Shown here: in pieces, positions 1 through 7,014 of the stretch
Position numbering within the stretch: position 1 is the stretch's first letter
Layout: each line of letters begins with the position of its first letter
Origin: Pseudobdellovibrionaceae bacterium
Lineage (GTDB): Bacteria; Bdellovibrionota; Bdellovibrionia; Bdellovibrionales; JAMPXM01
Direction of reading: 5' to 3'
NCBI GenBank assembly: GCA_016791465.1
Contig: JAEUWE010000322.1
Span: 1 to 9,388, forward strand
DNA: 9,388 nt
Translations under genes and position numbers: made by a program
The notes under the pieces: model-generated
Database searches by the model: none
What the model was told of the DNA's origin: nothing
The model's input: only the letters and a program-made list of their open reading frames with translations

Positions 1-360
1 CGCTTCGTGCTCATTCCATAGCCAACGAATCTCAGGCTGCTTGCACGCTTCAAAACCAGGACACTTCAACGTGCAGCGAATACATTTTGGAAGCTGCAAC
101 GGGGCATCGAGGGCTACAATCTCAAGCCCAGGCTCTTCTTCGGTAAGGAAATGAAAAAGCATTTGATCGCCAGAGACTTCGCCTTCCGATCTGATCTTTT
201 CGCGAAGGGCGCGCAAAAAAACACGCTTCTGCTCGGGATAATACTCAACGATCGCGACGGCGGTCTTATCGGTTTTGCCACCACCAAGCGCAACTCCCGC
301 AAAGCGATGAACACGCATCCCAGGGTTTTTCTTGGTCGTGCGTGCTCGCTTCTGTGTCAA
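1..360 (-). CDS. DUF429-like (RNase H-fold) protein, partial (C-terminus beyond left edge)
   Basis: This minus-strand frame is open from a TTG at 358-360 to the left edge and shows 120 residues. After a basic start, residues 20-40 contain FAGVALGGGKTDKTAVAIVE, a first beta-hairpin typical of a nuclease-like fold. Residues 81-88 read IVALDAPL, the 'vavDaPL' motif I associate with DUF429 predicted RNase H-like proteins. Next come four cysteines (C93, C96, C100, C106; C-X2-C-X3-C-X5-C) and PEIRWLWNEH. TTG is preferred because AAGGGG (369-374) lies 8 nt upstream. The in-frame ATG at 316-318 lacks a good ribosome site and would cost 14 residues. The gene starts 2 nt after the upstream GHMP kinase stops, so the two are probably translationally coupled. 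The family call rests on remembered motifs, and the substrate and reaction are unknown. The cysteines could bind zinc or an Fe-S cluster (inference). Confidence 0.6.
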   Translation of the reverse strand, partial: MTQKRARTTKKNPGMRVHRFAGVALGGGKTDKTAVAIVEYYPEQKRVFLRALREKIRSEGEVSGDQMLFHFLTEEEPGLEIVALDAPLQLPKCIRCTLKCPGFEACKQPEIRWLWNEHEA

Positions 361-362
361 TT

Positions 363-1382
363 TCAGGTCCCCTTTTCAAAGTAGGGCTGGGCCGGCAAAA
401 CCCGGCAACCGGACTCGTCGATCTCACTCACCATACGCGCACGCTTTGACGCATCACCCTCTGGCGACCAGACAAAGACACATCCTCCGCCACCAGCCCC
501 ACAAATCTTTGCAACGCTCTGGTGCTTCAGCGCAATCGCATGAATTTTTTCAATCTCCGGACTTGAGAAGCCGCTTGAAAGCCGCACTCTCGCTTCAAAT
601 TCTTGAGCGAAGAGCTTGGCGATGCCCTTGTGATCAAGTTCACGAACCGCTTGCGCGACTTCGTTCGATATCGCCGCAAGATCGCTCATCGCCGCTCTGG
701 TTCGCACGTCGCCATCCAGCCAATCCTTGATCACCTGCCAATTGTTAATGCCACTATGGTGCGAGCGCCCAGTATAGACGAGTGTAAATCGGTCTTTAAA
801 AAACTTCGGATCCATGTTCTCGCGGCGACACGCCGGTCCTTCAGCACCGTAAGTAATCACGCAAAGACCGCTCTCAATTGGCGGGAAGTAGTCTTGAGTT
901 CCAGTCGGCTTTAAAAGTAGCCGTGCCTCAAGGTGCGATGCGAGCCGAACAAGATCCGTTTCGCCATAGGAAATCTTCGTCCATTGGCCAATCGCTTTAA
1001 GAATCGAAATGCAGAGCGAGGAGCTTCCGCCTAACCCTCCACCTACGGGCGAGTCCGAGGCTGTCTCAAGCGAAAAGCCGCGATTCCCAATTGGCGCCCG
1101 GTAATGTTCTAAAATCACCCGTATGAGATCGAATGCCGGATCCTTATCTTTTAAACATTGCTCAAGATTCGCATACTCGCGATCAAGCTTCAGATCCCTC
1201 GTGATCAATCGAACGCGAGATGAGCCATCCGTCACCGGCACGAGCTTGGCCCGAGTAAAAATATCGATCGACAAATTCACCGTCACTGGATCGTTTAAGA
1301 ACAGATAAAGCGGCCAACAATCCAATGTGCCGCCGGCAAGGTCGACACGGGTTGGACTTTTAATATTGATTTCAGTGCTCAT
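363..1382 (-). CDS. GHMP-family sugar kinase (D-glycero-D-manno-heptose 7-phosphate kinase-like)
   Basis: This 339-residue cytoplasmic protein has the three GHMP kinase signatures in order. The N-terminal strand is PTRVDLAGGTLD (10-21). The glycine/serine ATP-binding loop is PVGGGLGGSSS (112-122). The C-terminal glycine loop is KICGAGGGG (292-300). GTQDYFPP (161-168) resembles the region holding the catalytic Asp, here D164. Length and the RVDLAGG opening fit the HddA/heptokinase-like branch better than homoserine or mevalonate kinase. GHMP enzymes transfer ATP phosphate to a small hydroxylated substrate; a sugar or heptose phosphate for envelope glycan synthesis is an inference. The ATG is forced, since an in-frame TGA lies two codons upstream (TGA GAC ATG), though the ribosome site is weak. 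The gene heads a pair with the DUF429-like gene, and no other heptose gene is visible in the window. Confidence 0.85.
   Translation of the reverse strand: MSTEINIKSPTRVDLAGGTLDCWPLYLFLNDPVTVNLSIDIFTRAKLVPVTDGSSRVRLITRDLKLDREYANLEQCLKDKDPAFDLIRVILEHYRAPIGNRGFSLETASDSPVGGGLGGSSSLCISILKAIGQWTKISYGETDLVRLASHLEARLLLKPTGTQDYFPPIESGLCVITYGAEGPACRRENMDPKFFKDRFTLVYTGRSHHSGINNWQVIKDWLDGDVRTRAAMSDLAAISNEVAQAVRELDHKGIAKLFAQEFEARVRLSSGFSSPEIEKIHAIALKHQSVAKICGAGGGGCVFVWSPEGDASKRARMVSEIDESGCRVLPAQPYFEKGT
369..374 (-). promoter_or_regulatory. Ribosome binding site supporting the TTG start at 360
   Basis: AAGGGG on the minus strand sits inside the last codons of the GHMP kinase gene, 8 nt before the TTG at 358-360. 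It supports this TTG start over the later ATG at 316-318 and suggests translational coupling to the kinase. Confidence 0.6.
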
Positions 1383-1487
1383 GTCTCAACGGTGACTGAT
1401 ATTGCTGACCCTGTCGACGGTTTTAGCCACGCCCTCAATGGCACTCGTCAACGGCACTTATGACGCACCGTTTTCTGGACGTCCAAG

Positions 1488-1514
1488 GTGACTCAATAAG
1501 TACGCGTCTATACT
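1488..1514 (+). promoter_or_regulatory. Weak sigma-70-type promoter candidate for the exported-protein gene
   Basis: TATACT (1509-1514) matches the -10 consensus TATAAT at 5 of 6 positions. GTGACT (1488-1493) matches TTGACA at 4 of 6. The 15-bp spacer is short. The -10 lies 33 nt before the ATG. A 10-bp palindrome, TGGACGTCCA (1476-1485), abuts the -35, but palindromes of this length are common by chance. I found no convincing minus-strand promoter for the divergent GHMP kinase in 1383-1547. Confidence 0.3.
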
Positions 1515-1536
1515 CTACGAGAATCCATCCATCTCC

Positions 1537-1541
1537 GGAGG
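1537..1541 (+). promoter_or_regulatory. Ribosome binding site for the exported-protein gene
   Basis: GGAGG lies 6 nt before the ATG at 1548, which is near-ideal spacing. It fixes the start of the only plus-strand gene and supports its being a real coding sequence. Confidence 0.75.
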
Positions 1542-1547
1542 CCTTCT

Positions 1548-2168
1548 ATGCTGAGCAATCTGTCCGCTCTGATACTCTCCTCGACTCTCGGACTTCCGGC
1601 CGTCGCCTCGAACCACTGTCAATTTGAGAAAATCGAACTCACAGCGAGCGGAACAAGCAGCACCTATTCTATCGGAACACGGACCATTCTTCTCGAGGAG
1701 GCCAACCAGGACCATACGACCCACGAAGGTCCTTTAAAAATCACACAAGATGGAAAGACCCGGTGTACATTCTCGGGCGGTAACTACTCGGCACTATACG
1801 TCAACAGTGATAAGTCGCTTCTGATGACTGAAGAGTTCAGCGGCAGCTGTGGCGGCAACCGTGTTATCGACATCAAAACCTGCAAGATCATCGGAACGAA
1901 GGCCCGCTATTGCGGAAACGCCAAGATTGCCGGCGTACAATTGATCAGTGAGCCTGTATGTGAGTCACTCGATAACGAAAATAAACTGGCTTCATGCAGT
2001 ACGGCTCATGTTTACGATTTAAAAGGCCGAAGCTGTAAACCAGCTCTCAACAAAGTCGCGTCAGCCCAACTGACCAAAGAGAAGCTCGGTGTTGAGCTCC
2101 CTTTTGAAAAGGCACATCGGGTCGAACACCCGCGTACTCCTCAAGCCAAAATACAGCCTGAAAAATAG
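1548..2168 (+). CDS. Exported cysteine-rich protein of unknown function
   Basis: This 206-residue protein opens with a Sec-type signal peptide: a hydrophobic core at about residues 5-17 and an A-V-A cleavage site at 18-20, so the mature form would start at S21. There is no lipobox cysteine at the junction; the first Cys (C24) is three residues into the mature chain. The mature part has eight cysteines (24, 73, 101, 112, 122, 138, 150, 163), an even number that fits disulfide bonds in the periplasm or outside the cell. The tail after residue 185 is basic and proline-containing, probably disordered. I recognise no domain or catalytic motif. The gene stands alone on the plus strand, divergent from the GHMP kinase and convergent with the ABC operon. 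Being real is supported by the ribosome site, signal peptide and lack of a longer opposing frame. Confidence 0.8.
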   Translation: MLSNLSALILSSTLGLPAVASNHCQFEKIELTASGTSSTYSIGTRTILLEEANQDHTTHEGPLKITQDGKTRCTFSGGNYSALYVNSDKSLLMTEEFSGSCGGNRVIDIKTCKIIGTKARYCGNAKIAGVQLISEPVCESLDNENKLASCSTAHVYDLKGRSCKPALNKVASAQLTKEKLGVELPFEKAHRVEHPRTPQAKIQPEK

Positions 2169-2203
2169 CGGGAGCCTTTGACCAAGACACGAACAGCCCG
2201 CTA
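2166..2203 (-). terminator. Terminator-like inverted repeat between convergent genes
   Basis: TAGCGGG (2166-2172) and CCCGCTA (2197-2203) form a perfect 7-bp inverted repeat around a 24-nt loop. Read on the minus strand, the second arm runs directly into TTTTT (2161-2165), the layout of a Rho-independent terminator for the DUF4340 gene. The plus strand has no T-run, so it is not an obvious terminator for the exported-protein gene. The TAG stop codons of both convergent genes lie within the arms. The long loop weakens the call. Confidence 0.45.
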
Positions 2204-3685
2204 TCGAGCTGCCGCCGTCGGCGACGGCGCAGGAGAAGCGCCGGGCTTCTCCCCACCTAAGCGCGGAGAAAGAATTTTCGCGAGACCCAAGCCATCAAAC
2301 GCGTCGCGAGTGATTTCAACTGGACGTCCGCCGACCAAACTTGAGATCACCTCGTAGCGCGCATTCTTCGAGCCGGGTTTTACGTCACGCGGAATAAACG
2401 TGAACTCCGCAACCACTTTTTTACTGCTGCCGAAGAACTTCAAATGAATCGGTTCTGCTCCGCCCATCACACGAAACTTGCTTGCCGGCATCGGGAGAAT
2501 TTTTTCTGCCGAGAGTTCCGAAAGGGCCTTGAACATCCCTTCGAGCGCATCCTGCTTGAGATCAGCCGATTTCGCTTTAGGATCAATGGGGTCAATCACC
2601 CATCCCGCTTTGTCCTTATTGACGGCCATCGGTAAAAACAAATCGCGTGCGCCAAACTCAACGCTCGCAACATCCGCAACGTTGAATTGAAACGGTTTCT
2701 TCTTATCCTGAAGAGCCTCAAGCGGTCGCATCAGGTCTTCAACCTGCGCCTTGTAGACACCAAAAATCAGCGTGCGAGCTGATCCATACCCGGCCGTAAG
2801 CGTTTGATCCTTCTCAAGTGGCGCAAGTTTCACTTCAAGCGTTTCGCCTGACTCGGGCTTGAGCCGTAACGTCAATGCGGGACGATCGAGCTTTCGCGAG
2901 GCCAATATCCGTTTCTCAGTCTTGTCTTCCGCCCAGATATCCGCACCGCGCAGGCCAACGGCAGAGTCCACAAACTCACGCACCTTCGATTGATCGAGCG
3001 GCCACGCGTTTTTATCGCCGGCAACAAGCCAATCCTCGCCCTTTTTCTCAAGCTTGAAGCCACCACCGGCTGACTTTACGACCTCAACCGATTGAATCAC
3101 CGGCGCTTTCTGATCAGGTGCCCGAGGGAAAAAGCGTTTATCGCGCATCTCGCGATCGGTTTTCTCCATCGATCCAGAAACTGCAGCCGAAAGCAGAACG
3201 ACGGCATTGGCGCCATCAATCCGAGCATACAGCGATCCGTCGTAGGCCTTCTCTGTCCCAATCTGAATCGTCCGTTTTTTTTCGCCTGCCATAAGAGTCA
3301 ATGTCGGCGCAGCACCTTCAAGGCCATAAGTCTTCCACTCGATGTTCGCTTTCTCAACGCCATCATAGCCGTCGCCGACAACAGTCGCCTTCGATTTCTC
3401 AGTCGTAAGGCTCGAAAGATAGGATTCAACCGCGACGGGATCGGCAAGATCGGTGATCGGGCTTAAAAGTTTCCACTGCCCATCGATTTTCTTAAGTTCA
3501 AACTTTCCATTCAAAGAAATTCCAGTGATCTCGGAATTTGAAAATGGGATCAACGCCTCCGACTTCTCCTTGGCTTTGAGTTCCGCCTCTTTCCCCTTGT
3601 ACTGAGAAAAATAGGTCCACGACGCAAAAGCCCCGACCGCCACAACAAAAACTAAACCCGTTGGAAAACTCTTCTTCTTTGCCAT
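2201..3685 (-). CDS. DUF4340 membrane-anchored periplasmic protein of a Gld-type ABC system
   Basis: This 494-residue protein has a short basic start, one membrane segment (about 10-27), then a large region predicted to be periplasmic. DUF4340 features include a W-x-L...P...AD...V pattern (71-89), YGLEG (120-124) followed by a strand ending in IQIG (140-143), SLYARIDG (151-158) and MRDKRFFPR (180-188). A strand-strand-Trp-helix unit recurs at about 52-93, 197-246 and 338-392. The tail (477-494) is Gly/Pro/Ala-rich and probably disordered. It is the last gene of the four-gene operon, 18 nt after the GldG-like gene; GAGG lies 9 nt before the ATG. DUF4340 genes commonly sit beside GldG-type ABC auxiliary genes, and the biochemical role is unknown. 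A structural or ligand-binding part of the exporter complex is my inference. Confidence 0.85.
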   Translation of the reverse strand: MAKKKSFPTGLVFVVAVGAFASWTYFSQYKGKEAELKAKEKSEALIPFSNSEITGISLNGKFELKKIDGQWKLLSPITDLADPVAVESYLSSLTTEKSKATVVGDGYDGVEKANIEWKTYGLEGAAPTLTLMAGEKKRTIQIGTEKAYDGSLYARIDGANAVVLLSAAVSGSMEKTDREMRDKRFFPRAPDQKAPVIQSVEVVKSAGGGFKLEKKGEDWLVAGDKNAWPLDQSKVREFVDSAVGLRGADIWAEDKTEKRILASRKLDRPALTLRLKPESGETLEVKLAPLEKDQTLTAGYGSARTLIFGVYKAQVEDLMRPLEALQDKKKPFQFNVADVASVEFGARDLFLPMAVNKDKAGWVIDPIDPKAKSADLKQDALEGMFKALSELSAEKILPMPASKFRVMGGAEPIHLKFFGSSKKVVAEFTFIPRDVKPGSKNARYEVISSLVGGRPVEITRDAFDGLGLAKILSPRLGGEKPGASPAPSPTAAAR

Positions 3686-3703
3686 GACTTCACGCCTCGC
3701 TAT

Positions 3704-5221
3704 TTAGGCTGCCTTTCGGCGCCACCACAAAAGTCCACTCGTAAAGAACATCAGTATCGGAACCGGCAAGAGAAAACCAAAAAGGACGACCATCAGCTGT
3801 GTTCGAGTCATCGAAAGCTGCGTCCCCTTTGGCGTCTTTGGTCGAATCGACACGAGTTCCGAGTCTTTTGCCAAACTCGAAACCGAGTTCATCGCCAGAT
3901 CGCGGTTCAAGTTATTGCGATAAAAACCGTTTCGAAAGAAGTCGCTATCGCCAAAAATAATGACGTCGAATTCTTTCTCGCTCCCAGCAAGCTTCCCTTT
4001 CACTTCATAACCCATCACGTGCGGACCTTTCGAGCGCACCTTTGGATTGTTCGTCAGCTCTTCAGCCGCAATCGGAGTGTCGTCGGTCTTCACAAGCTCA
4101 TCGAATTTAAAGTCAGCTGGCGCATCCGGCGCACGCTTAAGACCAGAGGCCACAATAAACACCGCGAAACCGTTCCGAAGCGGGCGCGTGGCTTCGGCCG
4201 TCGTCGAGAACTCACTCCCAATCGCTGCGATCGTGCCCGCACCCGGAATCATCGCTCGCGGATCAAGAACGTAGTCGTTCTGATACTCAACACCAAACGA
4301 CTTCGTCAAAGACGCCAGCCCGTGCTTTCCATCGGGATCAAGTGCCAGCATCAGTCGTCCGCCGCGTTTCGCGTACTCACGGAGCGCTTCGACCTCAGGC
4401 GCCAAATACGCCTGACGAGGGCCCGCAATCACGACCAGTTCAGCATCGTCCGGAACCTTCGTCTGCTTGAACAACTCAAGCTTTTTCACTTCGTAAGAAA
4501 GCTCGAGGTCTGTCTTAAATAGAGATATCGCCTCTTGCCCCTGAAGCTCGGGATCAAGTTCACCGTGCCCAGAGACAAAATAGACGGCCTTCTTTTTGTC
4601 TTTTCCAAAACGAAGCATAGTCCGCGTGATTTCTTCTTCGCTTGGGTTTTCAATCTTCATGTGACGCTCGCCCGACACGAGGTAGAAGGCGAATGGCCCT
4701 GAAGTGTACTCGTACTTCTTCGCCAAATCCGGTCGCTCAAGTGCGTTGTACATCTTGAGTTGAATGTTCTTAGAGACATCAAGATACAGCTGCGAAAGCT
4801 CCTGCACCTGTCGACGGATCTGCTCGTCGCCATCGCCTTTGCGATAGAGCAGGACGAACTCTGTTCCCGTCTTCATTGTCTGAACGGCTTTCAGCGACTG
4901 CTCAGACAGCGAGTTCAATCCTTCCGACGTCCAGTCCCACTTCTTCTCTTGGCTCACCGAAAGAAAGTTCACCGCAAACAGGAGCACAAGCATGGTGAGA
5001 ATCATCACGCCCATATTCATGCCATGCTTTGTCGTTTTTAAAGTAAAGAACTCCGCCATCAAGCGCCAATCCTTCACCACCGGGACCACGAAGAGCAGAA
5101 TCGCGAGTCCAAGCGGGACCCACATCGCATCAACCCAACCGTTTAAAATAATGCGAGTCACAACCACCGCGACCGCAAAGAGACCTGAAAAAAGCAGACT
5201 GAATTTACTGATTTTGCTCAT
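3704..5221 (-). CDS. GldG-family ABC transporter auxiliary/substrate-binding-like membrane protein
   Basis: This 505-residue protein has three N-terminal membrane segments (about 9-27, 33-50, 70-88), a large soluble region predicted to be periplasmic, and a C-terminal segment (about 476-498) followed by RRK. Family motifs visible are LNSLSEQS (102-109), VSGHGE (216-221), VVIAGP (263-268), LALDPDG (292-298) and IIFGDSDFFRN (421-431). These match the GldG/ABC_transp_aux type, which pairs with GldA and GldF in Bacteroidetes gliding motility and in many non-gliding bacteria. It follows the permease by 3 nt, and GGAG lies 7 nt before the ATG, so coupled expression is likely. Its partners are the ATPase and permease upstream and the DUF4340 protein downstream. 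Export or envelope assembly is the probable role, with substrate unknown. A motility role cannot be concluded from this locus alone. Confidence 0.88.
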   Translation of the reverse strand: MSKISKFSLLFSGLFAVAVVVTRIILNGWVDAMWVPLGLAILLFVVPVVKDWRLMAEFFTLKTTKHGMNMGVMILTMLVLLFAVNFLSVSQEKKWDWTSEGLNSLSEQSLKAVQTMKTGTEFVLLYRKGDGDEQIRRQVQELSQLYLDVSKNIQLKMYNALERPDLAKKYEYTSGPFAFYLVSGERHMKIENPSEEEITRTMLRFGKDKKKAVYFVSGHGELDPELQGQEAISLFKTDLELSYEVKKLELFKQTKVPDDAELVVIAGPRQAYLAPEVEALREYAKRGGRLMLALDPDGKHGLASLTKSFGVEYQNDYVLDPRAMIPGAGTIAAIGSEFSTTAEATRPLRNGFAVFIVASGLKRAPDAPADFKFDELVKTDDTPIAAEELTNNPKVRSKGPHVMGYEVKGKLAGSEKEFDVIIFGDSDFFRNGFYRNNLNRDLAMNSVSSLAKDSELVSIRPKTPKGTQLSMTRTQLMVVLFGFLLPVPILMFFTSGLLWWRRKAA

Positions 5222-5224
5222 GAC

Positions 5225-5995
5225 TTATCTCCAACGATTCGACTCAACGACACGCTGAGTGAGAAAGGTCATCAATACAATAACGCTCGCGAAAAACGTC
5301 AGGCCCGCGACACTCACCGAGCCTTTAATAAAGTTCACAAAGTGCGTCCCGACATTGAGATGCTCGAAAATCTTGTTCCACGGAGGTTCTGGCTGCGCTT
5401 CCGCGACGGCGCCCACAAACCAGAGCATCACGTTAAAAATAAGCGCCATCACAACTGAAAGCACCGTGCTCTCGGTTAAGCTTGATGCAAACATTCCGAT
5501 CGCGACGTAACAGCCGGTGATGAGCAGAAGCCCCATATAGCTCGAGATCAGTGGTCCCCAGTCAAAACTCGCAAACGCACGCAGACTGAGGGGATAGAGA
5601 AACGAGATCGCAACCAGCGCCCACGCCGCCGCCAGTCCCGCGAGGAGTTTGCCTAGCGTGATTTCGGTGGCGGTAACAGGTGACGTCAAGAGTAACGACA
5701 TCGTTTGATTCCGTTTTTCCTCAGTGAAAAGACGCATACTCATCGCGCTCACTGAAAAGATCATCACCAGATTCACCAGCGAAATGTGGCGTGCAAAAAC
5801 AACGAAGTGAATATTGGCTCCACCGTCCTGCCCACCCTGCATCATACTCATCGCCGATGCCTGGGCAAAATCCTGAAGACCCAAAAAGTACACCAAGGTC
5901 CATGCAATCGTACATAGGCCCGCAATTCCATAGAACAGCGGACTCAAAAACAGATTGCGCAAATCTTTTCCCGCGATCACCAAGACGCCTCTCAT
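5225..5995 (-). CDS. ABC-2 type permease, GldF-like
   Basis: This 256-residue inner-membrane permease has six likely membrane segments at about 20-40, 70-88, 117-138, 150-172, 177-198 and 228-247, the ABC-2 arrangement. The cytoplasmic motif MRLFTEEKRNQTMSLLLTSP (87-106) is characteristic of GldF/NosY-like permeases and probably contacts the ATPase. A Met/Gly/Gln-rich loop (about 41-62) lies between the first two segments. The start ATG (5993-5995) overlaps the ATPase stop as ATGA. An excellent AGGAGGT (6001-6007) lies 5 nt upstream inside the ATPase gene, so translation can start efficiently there. The protein would form the channel with the ATPase upstream and act with the GldG-like protein. 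Substrate is unknown. Confidence 0.9.
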   Translation of the reverse strand: MRGVLVIAGKDLRNLFLSPLFYGIAGLCTIAWTLVYFLGLQDFAQASAMSMMQGGQDGGANIHFVVFARHISLVNLVMIFSVSAMSMRLFTEEKRNQTMSLLLTSPVTATEITLGKLLAGLAAAWALVAISFLYPLSLRAFASFDWGPLISSYMGLLLITGCYVAIGMFASSLTESTVLSVVMALIFNVMLWFVGAVAEAQPEPPWNKIFEHLNVGTHFVNFIKGSVSVAGLTFFASVIVLMTFLTQRVVESNRWR

Positions 5996-6963
5996 ACGGC
6001 ACCTCCTGTTGTTTGAGTCTCTTCACTTGTCGTGAGTTTCAAGAAAATCTCCTCGAGATCCGCGCTCTCGCGACGAAGTTCAAGAAGCCCCGCCCGCGAC
6101 TGAACAGCCGCCTCTGCAATTCGCTCAACGACTCCGTCGGTCGCGCCGTCGGCGGCACCGCCCGACGCAATCGCCATAGCGTAGCCATGCTCACTCTTCA
6201 CCAGAGCCGAAACTCCCGGGATCGCCTGAAGCGATTTTTCAACTTCGCCAGACGGACGAGCAACTTTGATTTTCACTTGTGTTGCGCCCGCCATCCGAGT
6301 CGAAAGTCCCTCAAGCGAATCCTGCGCAACAATGTGGCCACGATTGATGATGATGATCCGCTCACACATCGCCTGCACCTCAGGCAAAATATGCGTCGAC
6401 AAAATAATCGTGTGCTCGCCTTTGAGCTCCTTGATCAACGCCCGCACCTCCGCGACCTGGCGGGGATCAAGGCCTGAGGTCGGCTCATCCAAAATCAAAA
6501 CTTCAGGATCACTCACCAGCGCCTGAGCGATGCCCACACGCTGACGATAGCCCTTTGAGAGATTCTGAATCAGACGGCGACGAACGCTCCCGAGATCCGT
6601 CTTCTCAATCGACTTTTCAACCTGCGCCTTCACGCGCGACGCCTCAACGCCTTTGAGTTTCGCGACAAACTTGAGGTAGCTCTCAACGCTCATGTCGCCA
6701 TAGACCGGCGGATTCTCTGGAAGATAGCCAATTCGTTTTTTGACCTCGATCGGGTCTTCAAAGACATCAAATCCGGCAACACGAACCGAGCCACCGCTCG
6801 GCGCCATTGAACCGGTGATGATTTTCATCGTCGTCGATTTGCCGGCTCCGTTTGGACCGAGAAAACCCACGACTTCGCCCTTTTTGACTTTGAAGTTGAT
6901 GTCGTGAATGGCCTGGATCGGACCGTAACTCTTAAAGAGCCCTGAGACTTCAATCATATCCAT
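5992..6963 (-). CDS. ABC transporter ATP-binding protein, GldA-like
   Basis: This 323-residue ATPase shows Walker A GPNGAGKST (36-44), YLPENPP near the Q-loop (80-86), signature LSKGYRQR (135-142), Walker B VLILDEP (155-161) with a following D-loop, and switch His (H191). LSKGY in place of LSGGQ is usual in GldA/ABC-2 exporter ATPases. A C-terminal extension (about 226-323) holds an accessory domain with a Gly/Ala/Asp-rich stretch (267-278) and the ending LEEIFLKLT. The ATG at 6961-6963 has GGAGGT (6972-6977) 8 nt upstream; a second ATG two codons later is possible but less well spaced. This is the first gene of the operon and would power the permease at the inner membrane. The general function is firm; the GldA label rests on similarity and on the GldF/GldG neighbours. 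Confidence 0.93.
   Translation of the reverse strand: MDMIEVSGLFKSYGPIQAIHDINFKVKKGEVVGFLGPNGAGKSTTMKIITGSMAPSGGSVRVAGFDVFEDPIEVKKRIGYLPENPPVYGDMSVESYLKFVAKLKGVEASRVKAQVEKSIEKTDLGSVRRRLIQNLSKGYRQRVGIAQALVSDPEVLILDEPTSGLDPRQVAEVRALIKELKGEHTIILSTHILPEVQAMCERIIIINRGHIVAQDSLEGLSTRMAGATQVKIKVARPSGEVEKSLQAIPGVSALVKSEHGYAMAIASGGAADGATDGVVERIAEAAVQSRAGLLELRRESADLEEIFLKLTTSEETQTTGGAV
6001..6007 (-). promoter_or_regulatory. Strong internal ribosome binding site for the permease
   Basis: AGGAGGT on the minus strand lies within the last codons of the ATPase gene, 5 nt before the permease ATG at 5993-5995. Together with the ATGA stop/start overlap, it supports coupled yet efficient translation of the permease. 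Confidence 0.7.
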
Positions 6964-6986
6964 GCGTTAGGACCTCCGTAACAGGA

Positions 6987-7014
6987 ATTCTGGAGAGCCC
7001 TCGCCAAATGTCAA
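6987..7014 (-). promoter_or_regulatory. Sigma-70-type promoter of the ABC/GldG/DUF4340 operon
   Basis: On the minus strand a perfect TTGACA (7009-7014) is followed after 16 bp by CAGAAT (6987-6992, 4 of 6 to TATAAT). A transcript starting near 6980 would have a leader of about 17 nt holding the GGAGGT ribosome site and the ATG at 6963. Position and spacing fit the first gene of the operon. The -10 is imperfect, so activity may be modest or regulated. Confidence 0.5.

Noticed and set aside
114..314. A 66-codon minus-strand frame near the left edge
   Set aside because: It overlaps, in another frame, the open frame from the TTG at 360, which has a ribosome site and conserved motifs (ALDAPL, cysteine cluster).
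332..914. Two plus-strand open frames (132 and 103 codons) within the kinase region
   Set aside because: They are antisense to the GHMP kinase signature-bearing frame and show no domain or start-site support.
1386..1454. Three near-copies of TCAACGG/TCGACGG (1386, 1414, 1448)
   Set aside because: The copies are only 7 bases, irregularly spaced (28 and 34 nt) and imperfect, too weak to call regulatory repeats.
1476..1485. Palindrome TGGACGTCCA in the divergent intergenic region
   Set aside because: A 10-bp perfect palindrome is expected several times by chance in 9 kb, and no second copy or extension was seen.
4019..4522. A 167-codon plus-strand open frame within the GldG-like gene
   Set aside because: Its translation is extremely Arg-rich and lies antisense to conserved GldG motifs; it is a composition artefact.
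5791..6477. A 228-codon plus-strand open frame across the permease/ATPase junction
   Set aside because: It is antisense to two clearly recognised ABC genes, has an Arg/Ser/His-rich composition typical of shadow frames, and no ribosome site or family motif.
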